A stretch of 64,000 bases of DNA from positions 248,001 through 312,000 of the forward strand of contig DAISIR010000001.1 of NCBI GenBank assembly GCA_036821905.1, read 5' to 3'. The first letter of the stretch is position 1; each line of letters starts with the position of its first letter. Source of the stretch: Brooklawnia sp937867175 (GTDB lineage Bacteria; Actinomycetota; Actinomycetes; Propionibacteriales; Propionibacteriaceae). Under the pieces are notes generated by a model. That model had not been told where the DNA came from and made no database searches. It worked only from the letters and a program-made list of their open reading frames with translations. A program made the translations under genes and the position numbers. Of this stretch, positions 48,128-56,732 are shown piece by piece.

Positions 48128-49123
48128 ATGAGCGCCACGATCAAGGCATCCCAAGGTGCCCCCTACTCGCGCATCTACGGTGTGGGCGGCGAACGGGGCA
48201 ACCGGGTCGTCGACAACGCCGAGATGTGCACGATCATCGACTCGTCCGACGAGTGGATCCAGCAACGCACTGGCATTGTCGAGCGCCGGTGGGCGACCGA
48301 GGATCAGACCCCGCTGTCGATGGCGCTCGCGGCCAGCCGCAAGGCCATCGAACGCTCCGGCATCGATCCCGCGCAGATCAACGCGGTGCTGGTGGCGACC
48401 GGCTCACACACCCGGCAGTTCCCCTCACTGGCGGTTTCGGTGGCGGCCGGCCTCGGCCTCAAAGACCCTGCCGCCACCGACCTGAGCGCTGCCTGCGCGG
48501 GCTTCTGCTATGGCGTCAGCCTGGCCGACTCCATGGTTCGCACCGGTACGGCCAAGAACGTGCTGGTCGTCGGAGTTGAGATACTGACCCGGCAGACCGA
48601 CTTCACCGACCGCGGTACCGCGTTCCTGTTCGGGGACGGCGCCGGCGCCGTGGTGGTCGGGCCCAGCGAGACTCCGGGCATCGGCCCGGTGGTTTGGGGT
48701 TCGGACGGCGAGTCCGCCGACGTCATCTGGTCGGATGACTGGAACGAAGCGTTCGCTTCTGGCAAGAAGCCGGTCATCCACATGGAGGGCAACAAGGTCT
48801 TCCGCTGGGCGACCACCTTCATCGCGGAGAAGACTGCCGAGGCGCTGGAGGCAGCCGGGCTGAAGCCGGAGGAACTTGACGTCTTCATCCCCCACCAGGC
48901 GAACAACCGCATCACAGACTCGATGCTTCGCCGCATGCACTTGCCGGAATCGGTCGTGATCAGCCGCGACATCCGGCAGATGGGCAACTCGTCGGCGGCT
49001 TCCATCCCGATCGCAATGGAGGCCCTGCTCGAGTCGGGCGACGCCAAATCCGGCGACACTGCCCTGGTCATAGGCTTCGGCGCGGGGCTGGTCTACGCCG
49101 GCCAAGTCGTCGTCCTACCCTGA
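48128..49123 (+). CDS. fabH: 3-oxoacyl-ACP synthase III
   Basis: A 331-residue thiolase-fold enzyme that starts each fatty acid. The triad is Cys 123 (SAACAGFCYG), His near 258 (IPHQANNRI) and Asn near 288 (GNSSAASIP). ATG 48128 lies 6 bp after the fabD stop; an ATG overlapping the stop at 48119 is an alternative. Acyl-CoA preference cannot be read from sequence but actinobacterial FabH often accepts branched primers. Confidence 0.95.
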   Translation: MSATIKASQGAPYSRIYGVGGERGNRVVDNAEMCTIIDSSDEWIQQRTGIVERRWATEDQTPLSMALAASRKAIERSGIDPAQINAVLVATGSHTRQFPSLAVSVAAGLGLKDPAATDLSAACAGFCYGVSLADSMVRTGTAKNVLVVGVEILTRQTDFTDRGTAFLFGDGAGAVVVGPSETPGIGPVVWGSDGESADVIWSDDWNEAFASGKKPVIHMEGNKVFRWATTFIAEKTAEALEAAGLKPEELDVFIPHQANNRITDSMLRRMHLPESVVISRDIRQMGNSSAASIPIAMEALLESGDAKSGDTALVIGFGAGLVYAGQVVVLP

Positions 49124-49178
49124 CCGCCCAACAACCAACAACCTGACCAACACCAAACAAGAAGAGGAAACAAAGAAA

Positions 49179-49424
49179 ATGGCTACCACCGAAGAAATCC
49201 GCACCCAGCTCGCCGACATCGTCAACGACGTTGCCGGTGTCGACCAGACCGACGTGCAGCTCGACAAGAACTTCGTCGACGACCTGGACGTCGACTCGTT
49301 GTCAATGGTCGAGATCATCTACGCCTGCGAGGAGGCCTTCGGGGTCTCCATCCCCGATGAGGACGCCAAGGACCTCAAGACCGTCGGCGACGCCGTCTCC
49401 TACATCGAGCGCGCTCAGGCCTGA
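49179..49424 (+). CDS. acpP: Acyl carrier protein
   Basis: An 81-residue acidic protein. DVDSLSMVEIIYACEEAFG carries the phosphopantetheine Ser in DSLS. It holds growing acyl chains for FabD, FabH and FabF. A 12-bp hairpin follows it before fabF. Confidence 0.97.
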   Translation: MATTEEIRTQLADIVNDVAGVDQTDVQLDKNFVDDLDVDSLSMVEIIYACEEAFGVSIPDEDAKDLKTVGDAVSYIERAQA

Positions 49425-49456
49425 CCCGAACCGCCCACCAGACACCCACCCCCAAG

Positions 49457-49495
49457 CTCGGCGGTCCGCTAGACCCCCCTTGCCGGACCGCCGAG
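49457..49495. other. Stem-loop between acpP and fabF
   Basis: CTCGGCGGTCCG pairs perfectly with CGGACCGCCGAG over a 15-nt loop. It could be a partial terminator or mRNA 3'-end stabiliser, allowing more ACP than FabF from one operon. Confidence 0.7.
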
Positions 49496-49536
49496 CCCGC
49501 AAATCCGCAAGACTTCCTCACACTCGGGAGAACCAC

Positions 49537-50793
49537 ATGACCGAAGTCGTCATCACCGGTTTCGGCGCCATCACCCCGTTGGGCGATGACGCAGCAACTA
49601 CCTGGCAGGCCTTGCTTGACGGACGCAGCGGCATCCGCCGCATCGAGACCGAGTGGGCAAAAGACCTGCCCGTCCAGATCGCAGGCCCGGTGAAGACCGA
49701 CCTCACCCCGTGGATCCCCCGGGTGGAGGCGCGCCGCATGGACCGCGTCAGCCAACTCGCCCTGGTGGCCGCCCGTGAGGCCTGGTCGGACGCCGGCTTC
49801 GGCCTCGGCGAGCAGAACCAGACCGACCCGGAGCGCCTCGGCGTCTCGGTCGGCACCGGCATCGGCGGGCTGGTCAGCACCCTGGATGCGTGGGACGTGC
49901 AACAGGCGAAGGGCATCCGCCGGGTGAGCCCGTTCACCGTCCCGATGCTGATGGCCAACGCCCCTGCCGCCCACGTCGGCCTGCTGGTCAAGGCCAAGGC
50001 GGGCGTGCATGCGCCGGTCTCGGCGTGTGCCTCGTCCAACGAGGCCATCGCCTTGGGTGCGAACATGCTGCGACTCGGCGAGGCCGACGTCGCGGTGGTG
50101 GGCGGATCGGAAGCCGTCATCCACGCCATGCCGATCGCCGCCTTCGCCCAGATGCAGGCGCTCAGCCGCCGAAACGATGAACCGGAGCGGGCCTCGCGTC
50201 CGTGGGACGTCGACCGGGACGGCTTCGTGATCGGTGAGGGCGCGGTGATGATGGTCATCGAGACGCTCGAATCCGCGCAGGCCCGCGGCGCCAAGATCTA
50301 CGGCACGCTCGCCGGTTCCGGCATCAGCGCCGACTCGCACGACCTGGTGCAGCCGGAGCCGTCCGGTTCGGGGCAGCTGTCGGCGATGGTCAAGGCGATG
50401 CGCCACAGCGGCCTGCAGCCCTCCGACATCAAGCACGTCAATGCCCACGGCACGTCCACCCCTCAGGGTGACATCACCGAAGCGAAGTCGATCCGCACCG
50501 CGCTGGGCGACGCCGCAGACGAAGCGATCGTCACCAGCACCAAGTCGATGACCGGGCACTTGCTGGGTGGCGCTGGCGCGCTGGAGACCTTTGCGACGGT
50601 GATGGCACTGCGCGAGCGGGTGGTACCGCCGACCATCAATCTGGACAACCCCGAGCCCGATCTCGGCATCAACATCGCCGCCAACACCAAGCGTGAGCTG
50701 CCGGACGGCCCGCTGGCAGCGCTGAACAACTCGTTCGGCTTTGGCGGCCACAACGTGGCGATCGCGGTGACGAACCAGCACACCACGCACTGA
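49537..50793 (+). CDS. fabF: 3-oxoacyl-ACP synthase II
   Basis: A 418-residue elongating condensing enzyme. Catalytic Cys 164 lies in VSACASSNEAI; the two His are in NAHGTSTPQGD and SMTGHLLGGAGALE. ATG 49537 follows GGGAG. It is the last gene of the cluster; the next gene begins 80 bp later behind a palindrome. Confidence 0.95.
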   Translation: MTEVVITGFGAITPLGDDAATTWQALLDGRSGIRRIETEWAKDLPVQIAGPVKTDLTPWIPRVEARRMDRVSQLALVAAREAWSDAGFGLGEQNQTDPERLGVSVGTGIGGLVSTLDAWDVQQAKGIRRVSPFTVPMLMANAPAAHVGLLVKAKAGVHAPVSACASSNEAIALGANMLRLGEADVAVVGGSEAVIHAMPIAAFAQMQALSRRNDEPERASRPWDVDRDGFVIGEGAVMMVIETLESAQARGAKIYGTLAGSGISADSHDLVQPEPSGSGQLSAMVKAMRHSGLQPSDIKHVNAHGTSTPQGDITEAKSIRTALGDAADEAIVTSTKSMTGHLLGGAGALETFATVMALRERVVPPTINLDNPEPDLGINIAANTKRELPDGPLAALNNSFGFGGHNVAIAVTNQHTTH

Positions 50794-50818
50794 CGCCAAG
50801 TTACGCCGAGACTGGCCA

Positions 50819-50850
50819 CAGTGCGGCCCGGTTTATACTGGGCCGCACTG
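50819..50850. promoter_or_regulatory. 11-bp palindrome with a -10-like box in its loop
   Basis: CAGTGCGGCCC and GGGCCGCACTG flank a loop that contains TATACT (50834-50839). The symmetry would serve as fabF terminator, but the embedded -10-like box 22 bp before the LCP ribosome-binding region suggests the LCP promoter overlaps it. No strong -35 is visible. Confidence 0.6.
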
Positions 50851-50872
50851 TCCAAGATCGGGGGATTGAGAT

Positions 50873-52024
50873 ATGGCAAACGACGAAACGCCCGGGATGA
50901 TGCCACGTCGTGCGTCCGAGGTGCCCCACGACGGCACCGAGGAAACGCCGACAGCCGGCAGCGCCCGGGCGTCCGCCGATTCAGCCGACCGCCCCGACGC
51001 CGAGTACCTGCTTCCCGAGCAGCAAGACACGGCCCAAGACGTGAAGACGCGCCGCAAGCGGAACCGCGTCGCCCTCGGGGTGACGGCCGGCATCCTTGGC
51101 TTCGTGCTGCTGGCGGTGGCGGTGATCGTGGGCTTCTACGTGAAGTCGGCCAATGACGCCATGAACCACATGCAGCGCCAACCCCTGCTGCCGCAGGGTG
51201 AGCGTCCCCCGGCCCCCACCGCCGAGGACGGCAAGCAAGCTCCCGTCAACATCTTGATCATGGGAACCGATTCCCGCGGCGAAGGCGACCAAGGCCGCTC
51301 GGACGTGCTGATGATGGCGCACATCAGCGGCGACCGGAAGACCGTCTACCTGATCTCGTTCCCTCGCGACCTGTGGGTGAACGTGCCGGGACACGGCATG
51401 GCCAAGATCAACGCGGCCTACGCCTGGGGTGGCATGCCGCTCACCGTCCAGACCATTGAGGAACTGACCGGTGCGCACGTGAGCCACACGTCGATCATCG
51501 ACTTCGAAGGCTTCGTCCAGGTGGTGGACGCGATCGGCGGCATCAACGTGTACAACCATGCCGCGTCCGAACGGTTCCCTGCCGGCTACATCGAACTGGA
51601 CGGGACGTCGGCACTGGCCTTCAGCCGGGAGCGCTACAACCTTCCCAACGGTGACCTCGACCGCGCGCGCCGGCAGCGCGAGGTGGTGATGGCGGTGACG
51701 CGTCAGATGCTCACCCCAGATGTGCTTGCCGACCCCGGCAAGTTCAACAACGTGGTCAACACCATTGCGCCCTACTTCACCGTGAACGAGGAGTTCACCA
51801 GCTCCGAGATGACCAAGCTTGCGTTGTCGATGCGGGTGACTGGCAGCTCGGGGTTGCGGCAGTTGCAGGCCCCACTCGCTGGCTTCGGCACCTCTGACGA
51901 CGGTCAGTCGATCGATGTCGTGGACGCCGAGATCATGGCCGAGCTGGGTAAGGCGCTGCAGAACGATCAGATGGACGCCTACTGGCAGGCACACAAGGAC
52001 GATCCGCCGGTGCCGGATCGCTGA
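50873..52024 (+). CDS. LytR-CpsA-Psr family cell-wall ligase
   Basis: A 383-residue membrane-anchored LCP protein. A cytosolic acidic/Pro tail precedes the helix VALGVTAGILGFVLLAVAVIVGFYV (~63-87). The LCP domain follows: LIMGTDSRGEGDQGRSDVLMMAHI, VYLISFPRDLWVNVPG, KINAAYAWGG, and ALAFSRERYNLPNGDLDRARRQREV. These enzymes transfer polymers from lipid carriers to peptidoglycan; polymer unknown here. Confidence 0.92.
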   Translation: MANDETPGMMPRRASEVPHDGTEETPTAGSARASADSADRPDAEYLLPEQQDTAQDVKTRRKRNRVALGVTAGILGFVLLAVAVIVGFYVKSANDAMNHMQRQPLLPQGERPPAPTAEDGKQAPVNILIMGTDSRGEGDQGRSDVLMMAHISGDRKTVYLISFPRDLWVNVPGHGMAKINAAYAWGGMPLTVQTIEELTGAHVSHTSIIDFEGFVQVVDAIGGINVYNHAASERFPAGYIELDGTSALAFSRERYNLPNGDLDRARRQREVVMAVTRQMLTPDVLADPGKFNNVVNTIAPYFTVNEEFTSSEMTKLALSMRVTGSSGLRQLQAPLAGFGTSDDGQSIDVVDAEIMAELGKALQNDQMDAYWQAHKDDPPVPDR

Positions 52025-52071
52025 CAGGCGGGTTCGGCGGCACCGGCCCGGTTCCAGAGGTACCTGTTGCC

Positions 52072-53172
52072 TCAGTCGACCGTGGTGACAGTTATGAACT
52101 CGGGGGCAGCAGGCTCCTCCTGAACGGTCGATCGCGCCCCGTCGGAGGGGTCCTCGGCGGCCGATTCGAACTGTTCGACCACGTCATCGACCAGTTCGTT
52201 GATAGCAGCGCCGTAGACCGGTCCACCGGCGAGCAACCCATCAGCACCCAGCAGGACCCCGCCCGGCACCCAATTCAGTCCCAGCCCCTTCTGCACGCTG
52301 CCCGCCACATCAACGACCGCGCGTGGGCGCACACTGTCGGGAAGCTGGTCGATGACGCCCCGGGAGACGACCAACACGACGACGTCCAGGAACGGCAGTC
52401 GGTCGGCGAAGTCGTCAACCTTCGCGATGATCTCGGTGCAACTGCCGCAAGTGGCCGAGACATAGAGCAGCAACACGCCCCGCTGCTGCGCCAAATCAGG
52501 CAGCCGGACGAACTGGCCCGGTTCGCGTTCCAGCACCGCGGTCGGAATAGGCTCGCGCAGATACTCCTCCGGCTCGGCCTCGAAGTCGGTGGCCGCGGCA
52601 ACAGGGGCCACCGAGTCGTCACGCGCTGCGGCGATCCCTTCCCGTCCCTCCCGCGACAACAGCCAAGCCAGTCCGCCGACCACGGCGAGGGCCGCCAACC
52701 CGAGCCAGCCACGCCAATCCTGGCGGAACAGCGTCACCACCAGCGGCGAAGCGTTGAACAGCGAGCCGACCAGCCCGATCGCCGCGGCCACGACCAGCAG
52801 CACGTTGCGCACCAGCGTCCCGCGATCCACCGATGCGCTGGAGGCCACGCCGAAGCAATTGCAGCTGACGTGCTCCTGGCGTCCCAGGGCGGTCGCGATC
52901 AGCACCAGGTAGGAAACGAAGAGCAGGAGCGTCGCGATCCAGACCAAGGACTGCCAGATGCCCCCTGTCACGAGCAGCAGCACCGCCAACCCGATCTCGA
53001 CCCATGGAACGGCGAGTTGCATCGGTCTGCTGGCCAGCGCGCCCGGGACCCGCAGGTCGCGCATCGCGGAGGCCATGGCGTCGGGCTGTCGCACCTTGGC
53101 AACCCCGGACCAGACGAGGACGGCGCAGATCACCAGGCCAAGGCCTGCCAGAGCGGGAATCACATCAGCCAC
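52072..53172 (-). CDS. MauE-like membrane protein fused to a thioredoxin-like domain
   Basis: A 366-residue protein. The N-terminal half (VADVIPALAGLGLVICAVLVWSGVAKVR... GRQEHVSCNCFGVASSASVDRGTLVRN) has the four-helix MauE/DoxX-like pattern with C-x-C. A fifth helix near 195-215 leads to a TlpA/thioredoxin-like domain with the CGSC pair (VSATCGSCTEIIAKV) and WVPGGVLLGADG (cis-Pro loop). It probably handles disulfide or cofactor redox at the membrane; amine metabolism itself is not evident nearby. GTG 53172 is chosen because helix 1 starts there. Confidence 0.82.
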   Translation of the reverse strand: MADVIPALAGLGLVICAVLVWSGVAKVRQPDAMASAMRDLRVPGALASRPMQLAVPWVEIGLAVLLLVTGGIWQSLVWIATLLLFVSYLVLIATALGRQEHVSCNCFGVASSASVDRGTLVRNVLLVVAAAIGLVGSLFNASPLVVTLFRQDWRGWLGLAALAVVGGLAWLLSREGREGIAAARDDSVAPVAAATDFEAEPEEYLREPIPTAVLEREPGQFVRLPDLAQQRGVLLLYVSATCGSCTEIIAKVDDFADRLPFLDVVVLVVSRGVIDQLPDSVRPRAVVDVAGSVQKGLGLNWVPGGVLLGADGLLAGGPVYGAAINELVDDVVEQFESAAEDPSDGARSTVQEEPAAPEFITVTTVD

Positions 53173-53224
53173 CTTAGCCGTCCCGGCCACCACCGCCCCA
53201 AACGGCGGTGCCTGGTCTGCCGCC

Positions 53225-53725
53225 TCAGCCCACGCGGTGCAGCCAGCGCACCGGAGCGTCTTCGCCGGCGTAGCGGAAGACCTCAAGTTCGGCGTCCCAG
53301 GGCTCGCCCAGCAGTTCGGCCAAGGCCTCGGTGAGACTGATGCCGCCCGCGGACGCGGCAGTCATCGCGGTACGCAGCCGATCTTCGCTGACCTGAATAT
53401 CTCCGTGGGGACCGGTGGTGGCATGGAAGATGCCCAGATCTGGGGTGAACGCATAGCGCTGGCCCTGGTCGGCGGGGCCGGCGTCCTCGGTCACCTCGAA
53501 ACGCACCCGCTGGCAGGTGCGCAGCGCGCTGGCCAACGTCGCGGAGGCGCCCACAGGTCCGGTCCAGGAGTACTCGGCCCGCAGGCAACCACGCTCGGCC
53601 GGCTGCGGCGTCCAGCCCAAATGAACCGGGACGCCCAATACCGCGCCCATCCCCCACTCGATATGCGGACACAGCGCGGCTGGCGTTGAGTGCACGAAGA
53701 CGACTCCACGCGACATGGTTCCCAT
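53225..53725 (-). CDS. DUF3145-family protein
   Basis: A 166-residue actinobacterial protein: RGVVFVHSTPAALCPHIEWGMGAVLGV, WTPQPAERGCLRAEYSWTGP, LRTCQRVRFEVTED and GDIQVSEDRLRTAM give the DUF3145 pattern. Function unknown, no membrane part. AGGAG lies 5 nt before ATG 53725. It precedes the MauE fusion on the same strand and is divergent from the S9 peptidase. Confidence 0.87.
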   Translation of the reverse strand: MGTMSRGVVFVHSTPAALCPHIEWGMGAVLGVPVHLGWTPQPAERGCLRAEYSWTGPVGASATLASALRTCQRVRFEVTEDAGPADQGQRYAFTPDLGIFHATTGPHGDIQVSEDRLRTAMTAASAGGISLTEALAELLGEPWDAELEVFRYAGEDAPVRWLHRVG

Positions 53726-53889
53726 CTCGGCTCCTCTCGCTCCAGGTGTGCCTTCCCCTGCAACCGGGTACGAAATGCCGAATGGCTTTGTTTTCTGCCT
53801 GCGATTGTGCCGCAGTTCGCACAGTTGTGCCAGCTCTGCGGCGAGCCGAGATGCGGACTCCCTTCCTCCCGGGGCGGTACCTTCGTGAC

Positions 53890-55854
53890 ATGAGCACCGA
53901 ACAGACCCGAACCGCTCCGTACGGATCGTGGGTCTCCCCGATCAAGCTTGATGACGTCGTCGCCGCCGGGGCGTCCATGTCGAGCCTGATCGGTGACGGC
54001 GCCGACCTGTGGTGGTTGGAGACGCTCCCCGACCAAGACGGTCGCGCCACCGTGATGGCGATGCGCGAAGGGCTGGTCAGCGAGGTCACCCCTGCTGCGA
54101 CGAACGTGCGCAGCCGCGTCAACGAGTACGGCGGTGGTGCTTTTCACGTCCGCGATGGGGTGCTGGTCTACTGCGACGACTCCGATCACACGGTCAAGCT
54201 GCGTTCCCCCGATGGCACGATCCGCGCCCTGACCTCGGGTGATCCGCTGGTGCGCTACGGCGATCTGCGCGTCCACCCGAAGGTTCCGATGGTCTTGGCA
54301 GTTCGGGAGGACCACCGCGTGAACGGCGAGGCTGAAACCACGTTGGTCGGGCTCGGCTGGCCCGGCACCGACGGTGCCGGACGAGAAGTGGTGCTGCGCC
54401 GGGGCGCCGACTTCTACGCCAACCCGACGCTGTCGGACGACGGCAGGCTGGCGTGGCTGGAGTGGTGGCATCCGGCGATGCCGTGGGACTCCACTTTGTT
54501 GAAGGTCGGTCGGTTGGACACCCAGGAGTGGAGCGTCGCCGATGTGCAATTGGTGGCCGGGCGATCCGGTGCCGGGCTGGATGGTGTGGCGGTGCACCAT
54601 CCACGCTGGTCGACGGCCGGCACACTGGTGTACACCTCGGATGCCAGCGGCTATTACCAGATGGCCGAGTGGGACGGCCGCGGGGTGCGGGCGCTGCACT
54701 GCGACCAGGCCGACTTCGACCTGCCGATGTTCGTGCTGGGCAACCACGCCCATGCCGACCTGGACGGCAAACAGATCTTGGGCTGGCGTCTTGACGAGGG
54801 CCTGTGCCACCTGGCGATCGTGTCTCGGGTCGGGGCGCCCACCCGGCGGCTGGCAGGCGTGGCGGCGGTGGACTCGGTGGCCAGCGCGCTGGGGGTCGGC
54901 TACGCGATCGTCGATCGTCCCGCCGACAATCGGGGGCTGGTTCGCGTCGAGTCCGACGGGACGCTGGAGGTCTTGCGGACCGTCGGGGACAGCCCGGACC
55001 GGGGCTTCTGCTCGGTGGCAAGATCGCTGGTTTTCCAGGGCCGCCACGGGACGGTGCAGGCCTGGTACTACCCGCCCACCAACGCATCCTTCCGCGCGCC
55101 GGGTGGGACGCGTCCACCTGCCCTGATGCGGGTGCACGGCGGTCCGACCGCGATGACGACCAACGCGTACAACGCCACCGTCCAGTTTTGGACCTCGCGC
55201 GGGTTCGCGGTGCTCGACGTCAACTACTCGGGGTCGGCGGGCTTCGGGCGGCGCTGGCGAGACCGGCTGAAGGGGCTGTGGGGCGTCGCGGACGTGGACG
55301 ACTGCATCGACGCCGCCGAGGCTGCCATCGATGCCGGTTTGGCCGACCCCGGCCGACTCGCCATCGCCGGCGGCAGCTCCGGCGGCTTCACCGCGCTGCG
55401 GGCCCTGACCAGCAGCGACCGCTTCGCGGCCGCGATCATCCGCTACGGCGTGGTCGACCTGACCGCCCTGCTGGACACCCACAAGTTCGAGTCGCGATAC
55501 CTGGAGTCGCTGGTCGGCCGGTATCCAGCCGAGGAGAAGCTCTACCGGACGCGGTCCCCCATCAACAACCTCGACCGATTGCGCAGCCCGATACTCGTCC
55601 TGCAGGGCTCGGACGATCCGGTGGTGCCGGAGTCGCAGTCGATCCAACTCGTCAATGCGGTGCGCAAACGTGGCCTGCCGGTGACGCTGCGGGTCTACGA
55701 AGGCGAGGGGCACGGCTTCCGAAAAGCACAGACGCGGGCGGACGCGCTGGCCGCCGAGTACAGCTTCTGCGCGCAAGTCTTCGGGTTCACCCCGGCCGAC
55801 GACCTGCCGCCGCTGGAGGTGGAGAACCTACCGGCCAAGACCGCCGCTGGTTGA
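53890..55854 (+). CDS. S9 family (prolyl oligopeptidase-like) peptidase
   Basis: A 654-residue cytosolic peptidase. Residues 1-400 form a beta-propeller; the C-terminal alpha/beta hydrolase has the nucleophile Ser at about 496 in GGSSGGF, the Asp in QGSDDPVVPE and the His in EGEGHGF. Such enzymes cut acyl- or prolyl-peptides of limited size. ATG 53890 is chosen; the frame extends upstream through the DUF3145 promoter but is not family-like. A 761-residue antisense frame here is a shadow. Confidence 0.92.
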   Translation: MSTEQTRTAPYGSWVSPIKLDDVVAAGASMSSLIGDGADLWWLETLPDQDGRATVMAMREGLVSEVTPAATNVRSRVNEYGGGAFHVRDGVLVYCDDSDHTVKLRSPDGTIRALTSGDPLVRYGDLRVHPKVPMVLAVREDHRVNGEAETTLVGLGWPGTDGAGREVVLRRGADFYANPTLSDDGRLAWLEWWHPAMPWDSTLLKVGRLDTQEWSVADVQLVAGRSGAGLDGVAVHHPRWSTAGTLVYTSDASGYYQMAEWDGRGVRALHCDQADFDLPMFVLGNHAHADLDGKQILGWRLDEGLCHLAIVSRVGAPTRRLAGVAAVDSVASALGVGYAIVDRPADNRGLVRVESDGTLEVLRTVGDSPDRGFCSVARSLVFQGRHGTVQAWYYPPTNASFRAPGGTRPPALMRVHGGPTAMTTNAYNATVQFWTSRGFAVLDVNYSGSAGFGRRWRDRLKGLWGVADVDDCIDAAEAAIDAGLADPGRLAIAGGSSGGFTALRALTSSDRFAAAIIRYGVVDLTALLDTHKFESRYLESLVGRYPAEEKLYRTRSPINNLDRLRSPILVLQGSDDPVVPESQSIQLVNAVRKRGLPVTLRVYEGEGHGFRKAQTRADALAAEYSFCAQVFGFTPADDLPPLEVENLPAKTAAG

Positions 55855-55871
55855 TCCGGGCCTTTCCCCGG

Positions 55872-55963
55872 CCCGAACGTGGACGAACAGTCCGTGGGGA
55901 CCGTCCAGACCCACCTTTCGAACCCCGGACGTGGACGAACGATCCCCAGGGACCGTTCAGACT
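55872..55963. repeat. Tandem repeat after the S9 peptidase
   Basis: Two copies (~35 bp each, 55872-55906 and 55928-55963) share CGTGGACGAAC, then GGGACCGT and CAGAC. Each folds as a short hairpin around TCC-GGGA. Probably a double terminator between the convergent S9 and yggS genes. Confidence 0.55.
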
Positions 55964-55985
55964 CGCACCAGCCGCAGGATTGGGG

Positions 55986-56732
55986 TCAGCCGGCCACCGG
56001 CGGCCGTCCGCCGAAGATCGCGGTGCCCACCCGGACGCAGGTGGCGCCGTGCTCGATCGCCAACTCGAAGTCGCCCGACATGCCCATTGACAGCTCGGGC
56101 CAGTCCGAACCGGCGACCTGATCGTCCCGCAGCCGGTCACGCAAACCGCGCAGCATCTCGAAGCAGGCCGCAACCTGCTTGTGGTCAGGGCTCGGAATTG
56201 CGATCGTCATCAGACCCCGCACGTTCAACGAGTCGAAGGCCCCCATCTCGGCAGCGAAGCTCAGCACATCGTCGGGGGCCAGGCCAAACTTGGTCGACTC
56301 CCCCGAGGTGTTCACTTCGACGAGCACGTCGAGGCTGCGTCCCAGCGCCTGCAGCCGGCGATCGAGGTTGGCCGCCAACTTCAGCGAGTCGAGCGCCTGG
56401 AACTCGGCGACCCACTCGACCGCGCGTCCCGCCTTGTTCGACTGCAGTGGCCCGATCAGGGCGAACTCGATCCCCAGTGCGGGATCAAGCAGTTCGGCCT
56501 TAGCCACCAACTCCTGGACCCGGTTCTCACCGAACCGGTCGATGCCGGCCGCGTGTGCGGCCACCAGCGCCTCGACCGGATGGGTCTTGCTCACCGGCAG
56601 CAGCCGCACCTCGGCCGCGTCGCGTCCGGCCCGTTCGCAGGCGGACGCGATGCGGCCTCGCACGGCGGCGACGTTCGCCGCGATCACGTCCGCCGGCGCA
56701 GCGTCCGGCTGGTTGTTCGTCAACTCGCTCAT
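55986..56732 (-). CDS. YggS/PLPBP family pyridoxal-phosphate homeostasis protein
   Basis: A 248-residue PLP-binding TIM-barrel protein. The Lys Schiff-base site is in RLLPVSKTHPVEAL; RFGENRVQEL, FALIGPLQSNKAG, and SMGMSGDFELAIEHGATCVRVGTAIFGGR are family blocks. It buffers PLP rather than catalysing a reaction. ATG 56732 overlaps the upstream VWA stop (ATGA), so it is the last gene of the MoxR operon. In many bacteria it is instead near division genes. Confidence 0.93.
   Translation of the reverse strand: MSELTNNQPDAAPADVIAANVAAVRGRIASACERAGRDAAEVRLLPVSKTHPVEALVAAHAAGIDRFGENRVQELVAKAELLDPALGIEFALIGPLQSNKAGRAVEWVAEFQALDSLKLAANLDRRLQALGRSLDVLVEVNTSGESTKFGLAPDDVLSFAAEMGAFDSLNVRGLMTIAIPSPDHKQVAACFEMLRGLRDRLRDDQVAGSDWPELSMGMSGDFELAIEHGATCVRVGTAIFGGRPPVAG

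Noticed and set aside
49375..50799. 474-codon frame antisense to fabF
   Set aside because: Same codon-bias shadow; fabF has its full catalytic triad on the other strand.
53491..55776. 761-codon frame antisense to the S9 peptidase
   Set aside because: Antisense mirror of a gene with intact catalytic motifs; no ribosome-binding site and no domain.
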